From positions 1 to 42,681 of the forward strand of contig NZ_JAGQCH010000025.1 of assembly GCF_024346055.1 (NCBI RefSeq): a DNA stretch of 42,681 nucleotides, written 5' to 3'. The DNA is from Cyanobium sp. Cruz CV13-4-11. Lineage in GTDB: Bacteria; Cyanobacteriota; Cyanobacteriia; PCC-6307; Cyanobiaceae. This document shows positions 41,201 through 42,681 of this stretch, piece by piece (position 1 is the stretch's first letter; the number at the start of each line of letters is the position of its first letter). The position numbers and the translations under genes are program-made. The notes under the pieces were generated by a model. It had not been told where the DNA came from. It was given only the letters and a program-made list of their open reading frames with translations, and ran no database searches.

Positions 41201-41431
41201 CTCAATGGCTGCATCGATCGCCTGCGGCGGTTGGCCTGGATTCAGACGCTCCAGCGCGGCCCGCAGGCGCGGCAGCAACACCACCTCGCGGCGATCCCGG
41301 CGTCCAAGGCTGCCGCCCTCCGGCGCGAAGGTTTCCTCCAGACCGCAAGCTGTGTTCCAGCCCAGCTCAGACAGCAGCGCCAGGGCGGGCTGCTCCACCA
41401 GATGGTCTTCGTTGTAGGGGTTGGGAGTCAT
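38267..41431 (-). CDS. hsdR: Type I restriction enzyme, R subunit
   Basis: 1054 aa, normal HsdR length. PD-(D/E)XK nuclease: PDLVGFVNGLPLVVFEFKK with D151, E165, K167. Translocase: Walker A QGSGKS (303-308), DEAH (402-405), AFTGTPLIDG (motif III) and DAPSCSTLYLDKPM / MQTIARANRVFPGKHSG (motif VI region). The C-terminal part is helical for binding HsdM/HsdS. All active residues appear intact, so it should translocate and cut unmodified DNA. ATG 41431. hsdS lies upstream on the same strand (42129 onward); hsdM must be outside the window. Confidence 0.97.
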   Translation of the reverse strand: MTPNPYNEDHLVEQPALALLSELGWNTACGLEETFAPEGGSLGRRDRREVVLLPRLRAALERLNPGQPPQAIDAAIEELSRNRSAMGLVAANREVYRLLKDGVLVSVPDLERGGQSKVRLRVVDWDRPSENDWLAVNQFTIQGDLSKCLPDLVGFVNGLPLVVFEFKKPGVSARAAFDDNLRHYKAAIPQLFWSNAFLIASNGTASRIGSLSADWERFFEWKRIESEDEPRRVSLEVLLRGVCQPKRLLDYVENFILFSDSKGGLIKIIAQNHQFIGVNNAIAATLEARRRGHGRAGVFWQTQGSGKSYAMGFYSQKIQRKVPGDWTFVIVTDRTDLDEQIAETFKAAGVVSEAEGDQCHAGSGAQLAELLRGNHRYVFTLIQKFRIPELLCDRTDVVVITDEAHRSQYDTLAMNMRTALPKALFTAFTGTPLIDGEERTREVFGEYVSIYDFQQAVEDGATVPLFYENRTPELQLVNPDLNDDIYAVIEAADLDGEEEKKLERELGRQYHIITRDDRLETIARDIVRHFLGRGFMGKAIAISIDKATTLRMHDKVQRHWQEETERVRALVEQLPLEPSEDGEELRERLHILTSTDMAVIVSAAQNEIADMAALGLDIEPHRRRLTTSEPPLDQRFKDPTDPLRLVFVCAMWLTGFDAPSCSTLYLDKPMRNHTLMQTIARANRVFPGKHSGLIVDYANVFASLEKALALYGGRNGGGAKPTQDKAVLVDQLRQVLTDAVHFCAEQQVDIAAIHAQTDGMQRLQLIDDAVEALIAPEPLRQRFQEQQRLVQLLHAAIKPDPAAQEFAASVGALNSIAASIRLKLNPNPPDISAVMSQIGQVLDQSITGIAIRDQGPPSIDLSKIDFQALADKFKQKKNKKTELEELKALIAAHLARMVQLNPTRADFREKFEALIASYNAGSRSVEEVYKQLLQLSMQLSQEQQRHIRENLSEEELAMFDILLQSAPDLSDSDRAKVKQSARELVERIKELLVLNWQQKFDARAKLKVVIEEALDIGLPRAYTPELYQQKCEAVFAHIEQAYPERDQSVYAPAG

Positions 41432-41514
41432 GGCATCGATGCGCCTCCGCAGCCGAAGCGGATTGGAAACGTCATCAGATGATGCCTAGAGTGATGCGAG
41501 CCCAGGGCGGAAGC

Positions 41515-41709
41515 ATGCGCACCACCGTGACGCTCGACGACGAACTGCTGGCCAGGGCCGAGCAGCTGTGCGGAAATCTCGAACGCAGCGCCCTGCTCAA
41601 GGAAGCCCTGCGGGCCCTGGTGCAACGGGAAAGCGCGAAACGCCTGGCGGCACTGGGCGGCAGCGAACCTGAGCTGGAGCCGATCCCCCGTCGTCAGAGC
41701 GCGGCGTGA
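41515..41709 (+). CDS. vapB: VapB-type antitoxin between hsdS and hsdR
   Basis: 64 aa from ATG 41515: RTTVTLDDELLARAEQLCG and RSALLKEALRALVQRESAKR form the RHH domain. The tail has a PIPRRQSAA ending. Two in-frame ATGs upstream (41479, 41482) would add non-conserved residues. It overlaps its toxin as GTGA. TCATC-A-GATGA (41472-41482) and a TAGAGT -10 candidate lie just upstream, so it is probably autoregulated. Confidence 0.9.
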   Translation: MRTTVTLDDELLARAEQLCGNLERSALLKEALRALVQRESAKRLAALGGSEPELEPIPRRQSAA

Positions 41710-42083
41710 TCCTGGTTGACACCTCCGTCTGGGTGGAGCATCTGCGCCATGGCCTGCCTCGCCTCGCCATGTTCCTGCAGGAAGGGGAAGTGCTGATCCA
41801 TCCCTCGGTGATCGGTGAACTGGCCTGCGGCAATCTGCGCAACCGATCCCAGGTGCTGGAGCTGCTGCAGGGCCTGCCAGCGGCGACGGTGGCCAGCGAC
41901 GCGGAAGTGCTGCTACTGATCGAGGGCGACCGGCTGATGGGCCGTGGGATTGGCTACATCGACGCTCACCTGTTGGCCTCTGCCCGATTGAGCCACTGCT
42001 GCCTGTGGACCCAGGATCGACGCCTGGCAGCCGTGGCCAATGAGCAAGGACTGGCCAAACCACAGGCAGAAGACCTGAAGTAA
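41706..42083 (+). CDS. vapC: VapC-type PIN-domain toxin between hsdS and hsdR
   Basis: 125 aa, GTG start at 41706 overlapping the antitoxin stop (41707-41709). MILVDTSVWVEHLRHG carries D5; IGELACGNLRNRS has the Glu of motif II; IGYIDAHLLASARLSHC carries the third Asp; LWTQDRRLAAVA has the last Asp. The RNase site is complete. Different subfamily from the vapC at 25316. It is transcribed against the hsd genes, so it is not part of their transcript. Confidence 0.93.
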   Translation: MILVDTSVWVEHLRHGLPRLAMFLQEGEVLIHPSVIGELACGNLRNRSQVLELLQGLPAATVASDAEVLLLIEGDRLMGRGIGYIDAHLLASARLSHCCLWTQDRRLAAVANEQGLAKPQAEDLK

Positions 42084-42128
42084 CAGGCAACTGAGATGTC
42101 GCCCGTATCGATCTGGCCGCTCGCGATG

Positions 42129-42681
42129 TCATGGCTCAGGCAACTCCTCCACATCGATCTGACCGGAGAGCAGACGGGGGAGCAAGATGTCACGCGCGAA
42201 TCGGAGGTTTTGAACCTGACGCAGCAAGACTTCGCGCTGCAAGTGAATGCTGCCTGCAATCTGCCCGTAGCGACTCATGAGCGCGGCAGGCGGCAAAGTA
42301 ATTTGAAAAGCACTTATCGTATCCTTGGTCAGCGCTTCGCGAGTAGCTCCGCCTTGCGCGAAAGCCAGAAGCTGCTGCTTGTGAAAATCACTGTTGATTG
42401 CATCCAGCAAATAAAAAGGGCTAACCTTCGTCTTGTCAGCGCGGACAATCGCCACATGCTGATTGACCCGCGCTGGCAGCAGATGTGAGGGAACCATGGC
42501 GCAACGAGCAACCGACGCACCGGTGATATTTAGCAATACATCCTCTTCCTCAACTTGTATGTGTTCAGGGGTCGGGACGTCCCCCGCGGGACTGCATTTC
42601 TGACAGCTCATCGCTGAGCGATCAAGAAGCAGTGCTCTGTGCTGCTGATTCAGGGATCGGGCAGCAGTGTCGGCATCACCC
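42129..42681 (-). CDS. hsdS: Type I restriction specificity subunit, C-terminal part
   Basis: About 183 codons are open to the right edge without a stop (23 codons upstream of the first visible ATG at 42611). The visible part is half of a target recognition domain: VEEEDVLLNITGASVARCAM, RVNQHVAIVRADKTKV, NSDFHKQQLLAFAQGGATRE, ALTKDTISAFQITLPP, then the conserved coiled coil LRFARDILLPRLLSGQID that spaces the two domains. HsdS decides the DNA site for the HsdM/HsdR complex. The gene is cut by the window, so the specificity and integrity are unknown. Confidence 0.9.
   Translation of the reverse strand, partial: GDADTAARSLNQQHRALLLDRSAMSCQKCSPAGDVPTPEHIQVEEEDVLLNITGASVARCAMVPSHLLPARVNQHVAIVRADKTKVSPFYLLDAINSDFHKQQLLAFAQGGATREALTKDTISAFQITLPPAALMSRYGQIAGSIHLQREVLLRQVQNLRFARDILLPRLLSGQIDVEELPEP

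Noticed and set aside
42096-42488. Plus-strand 130-codon frame after vapC
   Set aside because: Antisense to the conserved hsdS recognition domain.

Overview
The window looks like chromosomal DNA of a GC-rich (by eye about two-thirds G+C) cyanobacterium of the Synechococcus/Cyanobium type. The pointers are a tRNA-Pro(TGG), TANNNT-like -10 elements, a Nif11-like small protein, a DUF4055-type portal and a cyanobacterial-looking C39 peptidase. This assignment is inference; no single marker proves it. Most of the window (about 1.2-35.6 kb) is a phage-like element beside the tRNA gene. The far right carries a J-domain/HNH gene pair and part of a type I restriction locus.

Layout. 1-294: end of an IS5-family insertion sequence. 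391-780: PilZ protein. 1187-1308: tRNA-Pro and its terminator. 1325-1518: iterated TGTACGG repeats. 1611-6570, minus strand: recombination operon with 102-aa and 225-aa proteins of unknown function, a PD-(D/E)XK exonuclease, RecT, two small proteins, SSB, a one-helix membrane protein and an HTH protein; most junctions are ATGA or TGATG overlaps. 6981-8728, minus: VRR-NUC nuclease and SF2 helicase. 8791-11834, plus: a ribbon-helix-helix protein and a Zn-finger/Toprim primase-helicase. 11835-12375: non-coding control region with a 14-bp-stem hairpin, an AT-rich block and CGTCAG half-sites.

The late, plus-strand module runs from 12376 to about 32100: small and large terminase, a sigma-like factor, portal, 171-aa protein, LysM-HTH fusion, scaffold-like protein, two small proteins, major capsid protein, five structural-type proteins including a BspA-repeat fibre, and Nif11. 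Blocks of mostly opposite-strand cargo interrupt it: an HNH-domain protein plus a 191-aa protein in clearly AT-richer DNA; a 77-aa gene; and DoxX, two small genes, a secreted SH3b protein and a VapBC pair. I recognise no tape measure, tail tube, sheath or baseplate gene and no integrase. The element can plausibly replicate, recombine, build a head and package DNA, but its tail and mobility functions are not visible.

32.1-35.6 kb, minus: accessory and lysis-type genes (DUF7227-like Cys-rich protein, small proteins, C39-like peptidase coupled to a membrane protein). 35.7-37.6 kb, plus: J-domain gene and HNH gene behind two ATGCA-N5-TGCAT palindromes. 37.6-42.7 kb: hsdS (partial) and hsdR on the minus strand with an HEPN/MltR-like gene downstream of hsdR, and a vapBC pair in opposite orientation between hsdS and hsdR. 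Genes at 15.4-17.6 kb and 35.9-37.6 kb are the best candidates for undescribed defence-type systems; function there is inference.
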